The notes under the pieces: model-generated
Database searches by the model: none
What the model was told of the DNA's origin: nothing
What the model saw: only the letters and a program-made list of their open reading frames with translations
Position numbers and translations under genes: made by a program
Shown: piece after piece, positions 1 to 15,010 of the stretch
Numbering within the stretch: the first letter of the stretch is position 1
Layout: each line of letters starts with the position of its first letter
Assembly (NCBI RefSeq): GCF_025024155.1
Contig: NW_026251791.1
Coordinates: forward strand, 1 to 64,000
DNA: 64,000 nucleotides
Direction of reading: 5' to 3'
DNA from: Gamsiella multidivaricata
Lineage: Eukaryota; Mortierellomycota; Mortierellomycetes; Mortierellales; Mortierellaceae

Positions 1-4785
<4,785 letters not shown>

Positions 4786-7700
4786 TCAAGCAAGCGAAAA
4801 GACATTCGTCGAATCGACTGGATTTGCTGACTGTACAGCGGGAGAATCGGCCGTGGCAGCGGTATCCACCATACTGTGATTTGACGACGCCTTGAGTTTA
4901 TACGCCACGGACGCCATGGCCATTAGCTTTTTGCTTGCCTCGCGATAGCCCAAAGGCGGAATCGGCTTGCCCACAGCGCCACGTTGCTCTAATAGCCACA
5001 TATTTATCTTGCTTAAGCCTTGTACGTTCTGGATAGAGGTATTTGATACGGTAAGTCTGTCATGCATCGAACTCCAATGCAGGCGGACCTGATAGCGGTC
5101 CTCCTCTTCTATAGCCTGCCACATGCGAACAGACTTATCCCAACAGCCGGTTGCGAAATAGGTGCCGTTTGGAGTAGAGTTCCAGGCTATGCTTGTGATT
5201 GATCCATAAAAGCCTTGAACAACTGCCAAACACTGACCCGAACTCACATCCCACAGCCGCACCGTGTTGTCCCGACTGCCCGAGGCGATCTGCTGGCCGC
5301 TGGGCGAATATACCACGCTCCAAACAATGAAGGTATGGCCGCTTAAGATGGGACTGGGTGCACCGGTTTGCGCGTCCCACAGTCGCACCGTGTTGTCCCA
5401 ACCTCCCGAGGCGATCTGCTGGCCGCAGGGCGAATACACCGCGCTCATAACTGAGCCAGTATGACCACGCAAGATGTGGGCTTTTGCCCAAGTCGAAGTG
5501 TGATACGCACTGATCGTGCCGTCGTTGAGACCTACCGCACAGAACTTCCCATCTGGCGAATACGCGCAGGAACTCACATCGCTATCTTCTAACAGATACA
5601 GCCATTCGCCAAACTGCACGCCCCCCATCTGTGCGTTGCTCAAATTGGCCTGGCGCAGCCAAATATTGCGAAGATTGACATTTCTCAAATCTGCCCCTTG
5701 CAGCTGTGCAGAATCGAATTGGCCCCTACTCAGGTCCGCTCCTGGAATCTGGATGCCTTTCAGATCTGCGCCGTTAAACAGCACCCCGGCTCTGACCAAT
5801 ATCGTGATCGCATTGGCCGCCGCCTTGCGTGCCTCTTTGTTGATTTTGGAGCATTCGATCGTTGCGAGCTGCTGCTGCTTGAAAAGAGGTTCCTGTTGGA
5901 CACGCTCTGCTAAAAATTGCAGAATCGACAGCTCACCCACAAAGCTTCTCCGTGACAAGGGTGAATCGAGTACGGCCTGTGCAATGGCTGCCACGGGTTC
6001 CTCTACAGTAGCCTGATCTTCGAAGCTCATGACCGAATGGACGCTCCCTCGACGTGGCAGGGCTTGAGGTAAGGCTGCGCGACTCACGCTCTCTCCATCT
6101 CGCGGCTCAAACACCGCACGGGCCAAGCAGTATTCCAGCAGTGATTTATGGATAAACCGGTACTGATTGCCACTGCACGTTAGAGGACATGCCTCACGCA
6201 AGAACTGCTGCTTCTCGTTCTCCCGGCTAAAGAAACTTTCTTTCCATGTCCCTTGATCGCGGAGGGGAGAGTACTCGACCACTGGGTTGCCCGCTTGCTC
6301 TTTGTACATCGCTACCGCTAACGCTTTCAGAAAGGCAACTCCGTTCTGCGCAAAACCATCATCGGACAAGTTCTCGAACATCTTCTTCTCTTGATAGCTC
6401 AAGTCTTTCTTTTCAACGAGCCGCTTCTTGCCTCGCTCCAACCGTTGCTCCACAAACTGGTCATACAACGCAACTCTCGTCACCCGGACGGTCGAGAGGT
6501 CTTGTCCTATATCCACCATACGCGGCAGTACTTCCAAGGACAGCGTCAACATAAAGGGGTTCTTGACCAGGTCTTGCAGGCTGGGAACCAGATTAAGGCC
6601 TTCAAGTAGTCCGTCACTTGCCAGAGCGGCCTCGTCGCGGACACATATTTCCTTATGTGTTCCTGAATTTGATCCATAGAGAATGGCGCAATGACCGCCT
6701 CTTGAAACGCTGGCTCTGCTTGGTGATTGCCATCTGCTGGCTGGAACCGATCCCGATAATCGAGCCCAAGGTACTCGCTGCGGCAGCTAATGACCATCTG
6801 AGCGCTCCATCCTCCCACCTGACTCAGTCGGTTGCTCGTGTACAGGTTGTGTGTCTGCTGGCTCTCATCATACCCGTCACAGATCAAGATGGATTTGCGG
6901 TGGTCTTTCAGCTCTCGGATCTGGGGCTCGGTAAACTCTACCCTCCGTAGATGTTTGGCGATCAGATCCTGCTCTGGCTTGTCGATTGCGGGCAAGCTGA
7001 TAAGTAGCGGAATTCTGCCTTCCTTTTTCTTATAGGCATCCCATAAGTCGCACTCGAGCTGCCGGTTAAAGGTCGATTGCCTCCACCTGAACCGCCCAGC
7101 AGGAGCATCACCTTATGGTCACTGCTCAGGAGCCTTCGACTTCTTTTGTCAAGTCGAACAGTTGTCATCGGACGCTTGCAGGTAGCCTTGGCTTGAGGGG
7201 GATGTAAACGACTTCGCCTCGTTCCTTCAATCGTTGCTTTCTTAGTCGTCTCAGGTCGGCTTCAACGTCAGGCTTGTTTGGCAAGATCAAGCAATGATGG
7301 AGACGCGACGGTTGGTAGGTTGACCTGCAGCGGATGTAAGCTCGATTTTCCTTTCGGCAATCCTGATAAAGAATCCTTTTCGTCTCATCGCCATTCGATT
7401 CCAGCTCTTGCAACAAAGATTCGACACCTACACCATGTATCGCGTAGATCACGATAGAATATAGTACGCTATTAGTACCTGCTAGGCCGTGAACTCCACA
7501 CTTCATAATAAACCGACAGCCTCTCACATATCCATTCATCATACATACATGGCATAGCTGAGCCAAATGTCGAAGCCAGCTGCATAAGGATGTGGAGGAT
7601 CCATTGCTTGACGAGGCTTGCTGGCCCCACACTGCATCGTTTCGGTACATCTCACCCAGGAACGCAACAGCACCTTGGCGAGACTCGATGTCCCACAGTG

Positions 7701-9290
7701 GATTGGCGGCAAGGTCCCTCAGCCGCTGCATACTCCTAGTTGAAAGGCTAGATCACGCCGGCAAGGTGCTTCACAGACCAGGGTCTTGAACTTGGCGAGT
7801 TGACCGTCCCGAAGCAGCGTGTCTGTCCCGCGCAGTGCTGTATACCAGGCACGTTTCTGGCTGAAACTGAGACCGACCTTGAGAGATTCCAAAGTCCTTG
7901 TCCACTCTCGACCAGTGCGCTCACACCTTCATACCGATTTTCGCTACCTGGATCACCTCTCCCAGTCCCTCCTGAAGATGTCCGAGTCCTGTGATGAAGC
8001 CGTTGACGTCCAGGCCTTTTACGCGCTAACTAGCCCGAGACGCCTCTCAAAACAATTCCAGTGCGCCGCATCGTTGCTTGCCAGGGTGATTCGTTGTCTG
8101 GGACGCACTGCAGCGCTTGGAAGGCGTAGGCAGCCTGGTACACCAAGTAAGGGTCGCTGCTGCCTTGCAGTCCATTCAAATAGGCAGAGAGTGGCTCGTG
8201 CAGCTCTACACGCTTTAAGCCTGAGACCTTGGTATCGGCCATGGCATCCAGGACATTGGACACGGCGAGTGTCAGATGATAGATGTGAGCCGGAGACTGA
8301 TTGTGAGTGTCTTGTAGGCGGGTGTTGAGGATACGCAAGATCGTGACTAGGTCATCAGCGTCGAGGTAACCTGGGGAAGCGCCTTGGATCAGTTGCGCCA
8401 GCCCTTCGAGGGACTGCACATCCAGCAGGCTGGCTGTTCGATGCCATTGACAAAGAGCATGAGCAAATGTTGAAAGTCATCCTTCTCGAGAACCGGGCCC
8501 AGGCATACGACTTCTGCGACGGCCTTGGCATCCTTGAGTTCATCGCGAGTGAATGCTCGGATCACATCTGTCGCCAGTGTCCTGAGTCTCTCCTTCTCCT
8601 CTGCATTCTTTCTGTGGATTCCACCCAATTTCCTGCAGCTGGTTCAAAGACCCTTCGGGCGACGGCGTCACTTGCAGAAGGCCAAGGCAGTAGGCGAGCT
8701 GGGAAGTTCGCTGAGTCGCTCATCTGCCTCTGGTAAGCGATCTTGACGGTGGGCTGACGCATGTCATCAGGAAAGATATCCTCAGGGACCGTGCCATGTC
8801 GCGGCAGGCACTGTCGGTGGCAGAGGAAATTACAGGACCTGGATCTTTTGTAGGACGCACATGGCTGTTGAAGTCAGAGGACAGTCAACAAAGTGAGAGG
8901 TGCGTTAGGTACGACGTTCGAAGTAACCGGCCAATGCGAACAAGTAGAGAGCAGGTACCTGCCACTTACCCCCACTTTTCTGCCCTCTTGTAGCTGACCT
9001 GCGCCATTTCGCTATATCCTAAGCTCTCCAATAGGTTGGCGTGCTCGAGACAGGCCCAGCGAATCCATCGCGCAGGGCTTGATCCTCGACGGATAGGGGA
9101 ATTGTAAGAGTCTTTTTCCAGCTCTTTTCACCGGGATAACGCAGCCTCGCATCGTCGCACAAACTAAAGCAATTTCCGATCCTTGATTTTGCGCGCATTC
9201 TCCACGTAAACCTTGGCGAGCTTCAGTTCCTTTTGCGGCGAGAGAGCCTTTCGCGGTGACGAAAAAGTTTTACAAACATGTTGCTTCTCT
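4786..9290 (-). pseudogene. NACHT / pentapeptide / WD40 (NLR-like) gene, frame-broken
   Basis: This is an NLR-type STAND ATPase by architecture. Read 5' to 3' on the minus strand, the N-terminal helical part starts near 9290 (PQKELKLAKVYVENARK) and continues through frames at 8762-8562, 8628-8389 and 8419-8030. A linker lies at 7731-7165, a P-loop (VMLLLGGSGGG) near 7090, and a Walker B-like ILICDGYDE in the frame 6995-6546. The longest intact frame (6552-4786, 588 codons) holds the end of the NACHT module, pentapeptide repeats (ADLKGIQIPGADL-type) and about four WD40 repeats with VRLWD ends. The pieces are collinear but lie in different frames. Single missing bases are inferred near 7077 and 6592, and more breaks lie near 7150 and upstream of 8030. 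Introns cannot repair the two best-defined breaks. In fungi such proteins are thought to act in non-self recognition. The gene is either a pseudogene or was hit by consensus indels. Confidence 0.85.
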
Positions 9291-10286
9291 GAGGGGATTT
9301 CTCCTGTTATCATAGAGCAGTGGCGGCGATATTAGTGACCTTGTGGTCGGTTGATATACCTGTGCGAGTAGCCAGTATACGTACTTATACTTGACAGAGA
9401 TTCAGTACCATGACTAATCGCATGGCTATACTACAGAGTAATGCGCAGAATGAGCTTCGTAAAATAAAGACATTAATATCCATAGCAGATGCATGAACTA
9501 GACATATGTGCTACTCTGCCAAGTGATGGAGCCCCACCTCGAAAGTGTTTATTCGACTCTTGTTTCCTTTGATTGGATGCAGAGGTAGTCCTGAAGATTT
9601 GTCCTCTTTGTGCCTCCTACCAGCGATACCAACTGCCCATTGTGAAGCATGCAGGATTAATAACCTTAAAACATGCCTATATGCTACTGTCGAGTGACAA
9701 GAAACAGTGCCTCACCTCAACAGGAATTTGTCTTTCACCAGTCGAGGAGACGGTCCGTCCCTTGCAAGGTTCTCTACTCTAATTCTTTGTTTAAGATGGT
9801 CTGCCCACGGATAAGGCGGTCGAGCGGAGTGATATTCGCCTCTCTCGTCACTTCTAGCAGAGATCTCTATCATCATGAAAGAAAAGATTATTAACCATTG
9901 CGCATGAATGGTTGTTCCCCTGATCTCGGCCACTCTAGCAGTAGCACTCTTGACTCGACTGTGGTTGTTCAGGCACATTCAGGGATGGGGCTTTTGGCAG
10001 ATAAACTGTGTCTTTGTTACCAATGAGTAGCCGCTGGGCTGTGCTTATTGAGATCGAGCAGAGACGTACGAGAGACAGACAGAAAAGCGAGAAAAGATGA
10101 GAAAGATAAGAGACAGTTCCTGGTGGATTGGAGGAGGGTGAATGTGGGAAGAAGGGAAAGTGGGAAAGTGGGAAAGTGTGAAAAGAGGGGAAAAGAGTGC
10201 AAAGACACACATCCATCGTTGCAGCATTCGCCAAACGGAGCCATGTTTGTAGTCAAATTACTCCCTCGCCCTCGTGTAACGTCTAC
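9291..10286. other. Intergenic, nothing supportable
   Basis: Only short unrelated frames are present, with a polypyrimidine-rich minus-strand stretch near 10050-10200. No motif, RNA gene or repeat end is recognised. The 5' end of the broken NACHT gene and any promoter it had would lie at the left edge of this stretch. Confidence 0.5.
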
Positions 10287-10520
10287 AGTCGAAACTCGTT
10301 TTTAGGCCGGGGTTTCTTAACAAAACGCGGCTGTAATAAGACGAGGAGTGGAAACAAGAACTGCCTTTAATAATATTGCTGTGCATGGATATATATAGAC
10401 TACTACGTATATGACTACTGTTGCAGCGGCCAATAAACTTAACTTGCACTTAGAGAGGTCAAATTTAGTTTGTTGGCCGCGTTTTGTTAAGAAACCCCGG
10501 CCTAAAAACGAGTTTCGACT
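10287..10520. mobile_element. MITE with perfect 45-bp terminal inverted repeats
   Basis: Bases 10287-10331 and 10476-10520 are exact reverse complements (starting AGTCGAAACTCG and ending CGAGTTTCGACT). They flank a 144-bp core with no open frame of note. On the left the repeat is preceded by TAC, giving TA-CAGTC; on the right the matching end has changed to CTCAGGTA. That arrangement resembles Tc1/mariner-type ends with a TA target duplication, one end eroded. The element is non-autonomous and needs a transposase supplied elsewhere. The superfamily assignment is inference; the inverted repeat is directly visible. Confidence 0.85.
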
Positions 10521-11242
10521 CAGGTAGAGAGGAGGACTCGGGACGATCAAGGGTAAACTAAAGGAAGCTACTGTAACAACAACAAGAGAAAGGGGACGAA
10601 CTGCACTACAACGAACGAACAGAAGGTTCCTTACGATATGGTTCCGAGCAGAACTTTGGGACCAAAGGTGCAAGACCCGTTTGCAAGACAACTATGAAGT
10701 TGCCATATTGGAAGCGTGAGCTTGGCTCGAATTTGACGGTTGGGGAGCCCAATGCCCACATAATAGCGAATGCTCTGCTTCAATTACGTATTGATACGCT
10801 GGTAATGAAAGTCGCTGGTACATCCCAAGACATGGTTGTGCTGATAGTACGTGATCCGAACCAAACCACTTGAACCTCTACCAGCGAGAGCTGGATGTGG
10901 AACATTTTGAACATACAAGGCGGCATTACAACAAATCTTGAGAGGATCCGACGGCGCTGGACATCTGGATTGCCTGCTCGATGACAAAACCAAGACTCAT
11001 GCCATAGGTAGTCGTTTCTACCGCTGGCAGCTGTTTCAATTAATTTGTTAAGGCGCCAATGGGACCAATGATCCATCCCACCTGTGTTGATCCACCCTCT
11101 ATAGATCTACTCTTGTATGAAGAATACCTTTGGCTGGTACGTTATATCTTCATTAGGGCAGCGGTGAGCAAACACTGATGGCTCGGTTACTAAAGGGACG
11201 CCAATCCATGGAGCGGGTTCCATCAACTTCCTTGACAAGGTG
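10521..11242. other. Intergenic, possible degraded coding traces
   Basis: Several minus-strand frames of 70-100 codons overlap near 10780-11076. Their residue composition is fairly protein-like, but the frames are interrupted and show no recognised family. It could be a gene relic. No exon chain could be assembled. Confidence 0.35.
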
Positions 11243-11473
11243 TTAGACATCGTTGAAGCGCGACTCTTGCATTTCAATATGGGCTTTTGCAGTGACTTGG
11301 TCTTCCAAGTCGTCCGCCCCCGGTTTGTCTTCGGGATCGCCTTCTGGTAGATCGAACTCTTCCTTTAACAAACCAGAACCCATAAGGTCTTTCTCCGTTA
11401 TGTCGTCGATCCCACAAGGAAGAAAAGTGCTGAGGGCATGCATGTTGAACATATCAGGTTTATTCTGGTCCAT
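11243..11473 (-). CDS. Possible small acidic protein, unknown
   Basis: A 76-codon frame with an ATG start and balanced, acidic composition (many Asp and Glu, motif GIDDITEKDL). No family is recognised. It has no signal peptide or membrane segment. It could be an isolated small gene, the first exon of a longer minus-strand gene now lost, or chance. It sits next to possible coding traces at 10780-11076 but is not joined to them by a splice chain I can defend. Confidence 0.3.
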   Translation of the reverse strand: MDQNKPDMFNMHALSTFLPCGIDDITEKDLMGSGLLKEEFDLPEGDPEDKPGADDLEDQVTAKAHIEMQESRFNDV

Positions 11474-11770
11474 ATCAAAACTAAGAAGAGGAAAAAAAAA
11501 CGAGAACGCATTAGATAAAAGCGGAAAAGAAAAGTAAATGAATTATATCGTTATCACTATACTTACAGGCTAAAAGCGCTTGGAACGGAGGTTGTTGCTT
11601 GTTGACGAGCGAGAAAAAGTGAAAAGACGCGTTTTTTATTTGTTTTTAATCCGTTGCCCTTAATCTCTTGACGAACTAAGGTTCTTCCAGAACAGTATGA
11701 AAGGATACTGGACGGTAGAAGAGAGTGATGACAAAGGTACTCGCGTGATAGTGGTGGCAACAGCGTCAAA

Positions 11771-12073
11771 TTAGTAACTCTGCAAGATATGCTCATTTTT
11801 TACCATTTTTCTAAACATAATGGTAGGTTGGGTTGTGTGGCTCTTCACTTCTCCAGCGGGTTGACTCGATTCGAATTCAAGCGTGAAGAGGCAGGCTGAT
11901 GAGTGGTCATTCACCCAAACAGACTGCAAACCACCAATGTGTGTTTGCCGCCCTTTCCAGCCAAGCCGGAACTGATTCAACTGTGAACGCGAGCCGCTTG
12001 ACCTGGATATACCTCCACAGGCACACAGAAGAATCGGCAATGCAAACACACACCATTTGAACAACTCGCACAT
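11771..12073 (-). CDS. Possible short secreted protein across repeat copy 1
   Basis: A 100-codon frame starts at an ATG at 12073 and opens with a hydrophobic, signal-peptide-like segment (CVFALPILLCACGG). It covers repeat copy 1. The equivalent frame in copy 2 is stopped early and lacks the ATG context. No family is recognised. A chance frame in duplicated non-coding DNA is at least as likely as a real gene. Confidence 0.22.
   Translation of the reverse strand: MCELFKWCVFALPILLCACGGISRSSGSRSQLNQFRLGWKGRQTHIGGLQSVWVNDHSSACLFTLEFESSQPAGEVKSHTTQPTIMFRKMVKNEHILQSY
11843..12064. repeat. Tandem duplication, copy 1 (222 bp)
   Basis: This block recurs at 12100-12322 in the same orientation with only scattered differences, separated by 35 bases. 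The identity is direct: both copies begin CTTCACTTCTCCAGCGGG and end near TTTGAACAA. A recent local duplication is the simplest explanation. Confidence 0.93.
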
Positions 12074-12099
12074 AAGGACACAAATGATTTTGGATGGCC

Positions 12100-12322
12100 C
12101 TTCACTTCTCCAGCGGGTTGACTCGATTCGAATTCAAGAGTGAAGAGGCAGGCTGATGAGTGGTCATTCACTCAAACAGACTGCAAACCACCAGTGTGTG
12201 TTTGCCGCCTTTACCAGCCAAGCTGGAACTGATTCAACTGTGAACGCGAGCCGCTTGACCTGGATATACCTCCACAGGCACACAGAAGAATCGGCAATGC
12301 AAACACACACTACTTTGAACAA
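12100..12322. repeat. Tandem duplication, copy 2 (about 223 bp)
   Basis: The second copy of the 11843-12064 block. A 10-base inverted pair, AAATGATTTT (12082-12091) and AAAATCATTT (12321-12330), brackets this copy. That may be chance or a trace of the event that made it. Minus-strand translation of copy 2 resembles that of copy 1 but is interrupted by a stop. Confidence 0.93.
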
Positions 12323-12504
12323 AATCATTTAGTCCAAGAAAGAAACTGACCTTGTGAGAGATAGAGAGAGACGCGTTTCAGTATATTTTTTTTTTTTATA
12401 TTTTACTTGGTGTGGCTTGTAGGCAGTATCGTTTGGGCCATTAAATAAAAAGTGCATAATCATAATCAACTAAATGCAACGTGCATCCCAACAACACCCG
12501 TACC
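12323..12504 (+). promoter_or_regulatory. Upstream region of the six-exon gene
   Basis: A T-rich run near 12387-12399 lies about 100 bases before the ATG, a common promoter feature in fungi. No defined TATA box or factor site could be supported. The call rests on position only. Confidence 0.3.
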
Positions 12505-14643
12505 ATGTCGAAATGCGAACGCAACTCTTCTGAGGACGACAATCACCTCATCCGAGAGAAATACATCGTTGATGGTCATCCATATGACTCGCTTTGGGCC
12601 TGTGCCAGTTCATTCTACAACCAATTTCAGTTCCCGAACCTTGGTTCGGCAACCGATGCTTTCCGGGCAAGCCTACGCGCGATTAACATGGGGGTCACAG
12701 GTGGGCAGCAGACTTCCTTGAGGAGGCGGAGGTATGAAAAAACTGAGATAGCAATCCTTTTCTACTATGCTTTGCTCCTAGGCTTACCTTTTTTTTTTTT
12801 TTTTTGTAAAGGTACCTGCATTTCGTCAGCAGGAAAAACGACACCAAAATCTCATTCCAGGAAAGAGGCAACGCAGCCGTACAACGGAAGGCTTCGTCCA
12901 ACATCTATCGCAGAAGGTGCAAAGGGACACCATTCGGTCGAGCGCGAATTTGCTGCTAGCAGGAAATGCCATGATGACTAAAGTATCACTAGAGGGCCTG
13001 GACGCTTTATCACCATCAACACTGCTACGGACTCCAACGTGGAACTCAGATTCAGATGTAAAGTCAAAGTTGGGTTGCTTACTGTGATAATATTGTCAGG
13101 CCTATGTCGCTGAACGAACCATTCTTTTACTTCCAGGAGAAGCCTGTTAGCCCGGTACCGTTTCCTACACTCGCCCATGAACCATTGACCAGCACTGGAA
13201 ACCAAACTATTGTCGGTAATGATAACACTATTATGATAGTATTCTGATAATGTTAGTCTAAACTTGGATGGTGCTTCTAACTTATATCCAATTTGGTGGA
13301 ATGAGTAGGAGATGGACCATTTACGAATCATCACACGTCTATATCAACTGACGACATTGAAGAGCCGACCGAAGGCGAAAACGATGATGCCGAGTTTCCA
13401 GGTATGGAATAGCACTTGAGAAGCGCTGTATTGATTTGAGATAATTCTTTGTTTCTAACTTGTTTAACAGACCCAACCAGGAACCTCACACACTTTGAAA
13501 CGCTGATTCAGGCAACTTCGTGGAGTTGTAATAGCACTGATTTGATCGCAACACTTCGTGGATTTCGAGCGAAATACCTCGGGCCGTTCTCCCTCATTCG
13601 AAACGGTATCGCTGATATGACTTCTGGCTCTATGTTCTCGAAAGAATTGCTTCCAGATGTCTTATCAGCTGCAAAGAGGGTGGCCATAATTCCCGATATG
13701 AATGCCAAATGGCCGACTCTTCAGGCAATATCAGAACGTGTTTTCACATCGAACAACTACGATGATGTTGCTCGGGCAATTAAGAAGGAAGATATGGAAG
13801 ACCCAATCGCCGCTTATATGATCTCGATTATGATGTCTTAGTAAGCATTACCCATCGCTTGGTCTCCGGCAATTGTATTTGCTTTCTTGAGAAGGTCTGA
13901 TTTTATTTTTCATTTTTATGTCAATTAGCGCTCATTATTTCACCTTCCACTCCGAGATACCCGAGAACATCAATGAACGTGAAGGGTTTACGGACCTCGC
14001 ATGGTCATTCATTCGAGGAGCACTGACCCTCACAGGGATTGAATCCCGTCATCTTGAGACCCTAATAACTGGGGTCCAAGAGCGGAAGAATCTTGACAAA
14101 GATCTCCTCTTGGACACCATGGAGTCGGGCCAGTACAGCGACGGACTAGCTTTTAGCGGGAGTGATCAAATCTATCTTGCAGAGGCCTCACAGATCCATA
14201 ACCCCAATGCAGACAAGCAGCGTCAGGATGAATTCAAGCTGGTGCGTGCAATGAGGGATTCATGGATCAGCCAGATGGGATCTATTTGCCGTGAGGCTGT
14301 CCCTCCTCGTGACTTCGCTGTATTCGGCTCATGCACTTACAAGGATGAGACTAAACTCTGGCAACTTGATTTCCAAGGGACGTTTCGACTGTGTCAGTTC
14401 AACACGTTTCTTATTCCATTGAAAAAACAAGAGTTCGGACGCAGGATGAAGATGACTATCCAAATTTGCTTGGAACTGGCGGCTCGTATAGAGATGGAAA
14501 TCGAAAAAAGACACAATGCAATGCCTGCCTCATATGACAAGCGGCATGAACTGTCCGATGCATTACATCAGATATTTACCACCACCACAGCCCCGACAAA
14601 ACAGCAGAAGAGAAAGGATTCTGTTTGTAAAAGGCGATCTTAA
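12505..14643 (+). CDS. Six-exon gene of unknown family, one frame break in exon 1
   Basis: Exons are 12505-12731, 12812-13057, 13137-13215, 13309-13401, 13471-13840 and 13929-14643. All introns are GT-AG, about 67-93 bp, and phases match at every junction. The first intron has a T-run before its 3' site. The protein (roughly 570 residues) is hydrophilic, with no signal peptide or membrane segment. Its N-terminal part has EKYIVDGHPYDSLW and its C-terminal part a basic tail. I do not recognise the family; it has the feel of a lineage-specific fungal family. Near 12700 the reading must skip from one frame to the next (a base missing in a G-rich stretch) to reach the frame (WAADFLEEAE) that splices cleanly into exon 2. 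The gene is therefore either a young pseudogene or carries a consensus error. Confidence 0.65.
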
Positions 14644-14667
14644 AAGATGTATGTAACTAGAGTCCCT

Positions 14668-14797
14668 GTCAGAAAGTCGCGGCCCAATATATTTTAATAA
14701 ATACCCTATTTTCCTTAATTATTATATATTAAAATTCAACCTTATTAATTGAATTGAGAAGCTAGTTTAAAGATATATTGGGGCGCGACTTTCTGAC
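14668..14797. mobile_element. Small MITE-like element, 130 bp, inverted ends
   Basis: GTCAGAAAGTCGCGGCCC (from 14668) pairs with the reverse complement of the sequence ending at 14797. The inner 25 bases match with one difference, then the arms become AT-rich. The A/T-rich centre has no coding capacity. It begins 25 bases after the stop of the upstream gene, so it may lie in that gene's 3' untranslated region. The ends look like Tc1/mariner-type termini, which is inference. Confidence 0.75.
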
Positions 14798-15010
14798 CAC
14801 TCCATAATTGCAATAGCAGCAGAGTCAAGGGGAGTGGTCAAGTAGAATGCGTAGGAATATATGCTGTTTAATGATCATAAGTTGGGTCTATACATACATG
14901 TCTGTGGCCTATTGTACAGTGTTGCCATAGTGCCGGGCCCCATCCTGGTTCCGTGTGTCACAACCATGCAGCTTGGGTAACCGAGTGGTAATCCTGTTGT
15001 ACCTTCCCAT
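14798..15010 (-). repeat. Possible LTR remnant of the gypsy fragment
   Basis: On the minus strand a TGTGACACACGG motif occurs about 50 bases after the chromodomain stop, where a 3' LTR of a chromovirus would begin. No second LTR copy is in the window, so the boundary is unproven. The element seems cut on this side by the small MITE at 14668-14797. Confidence 0.3.

Noticed and set aside
12978..13334. 118-codon minus-strand frame
   Set aside because: Lies opposite exons 2-4 of the six-exon gene, whose splice chain is phase-consistent.
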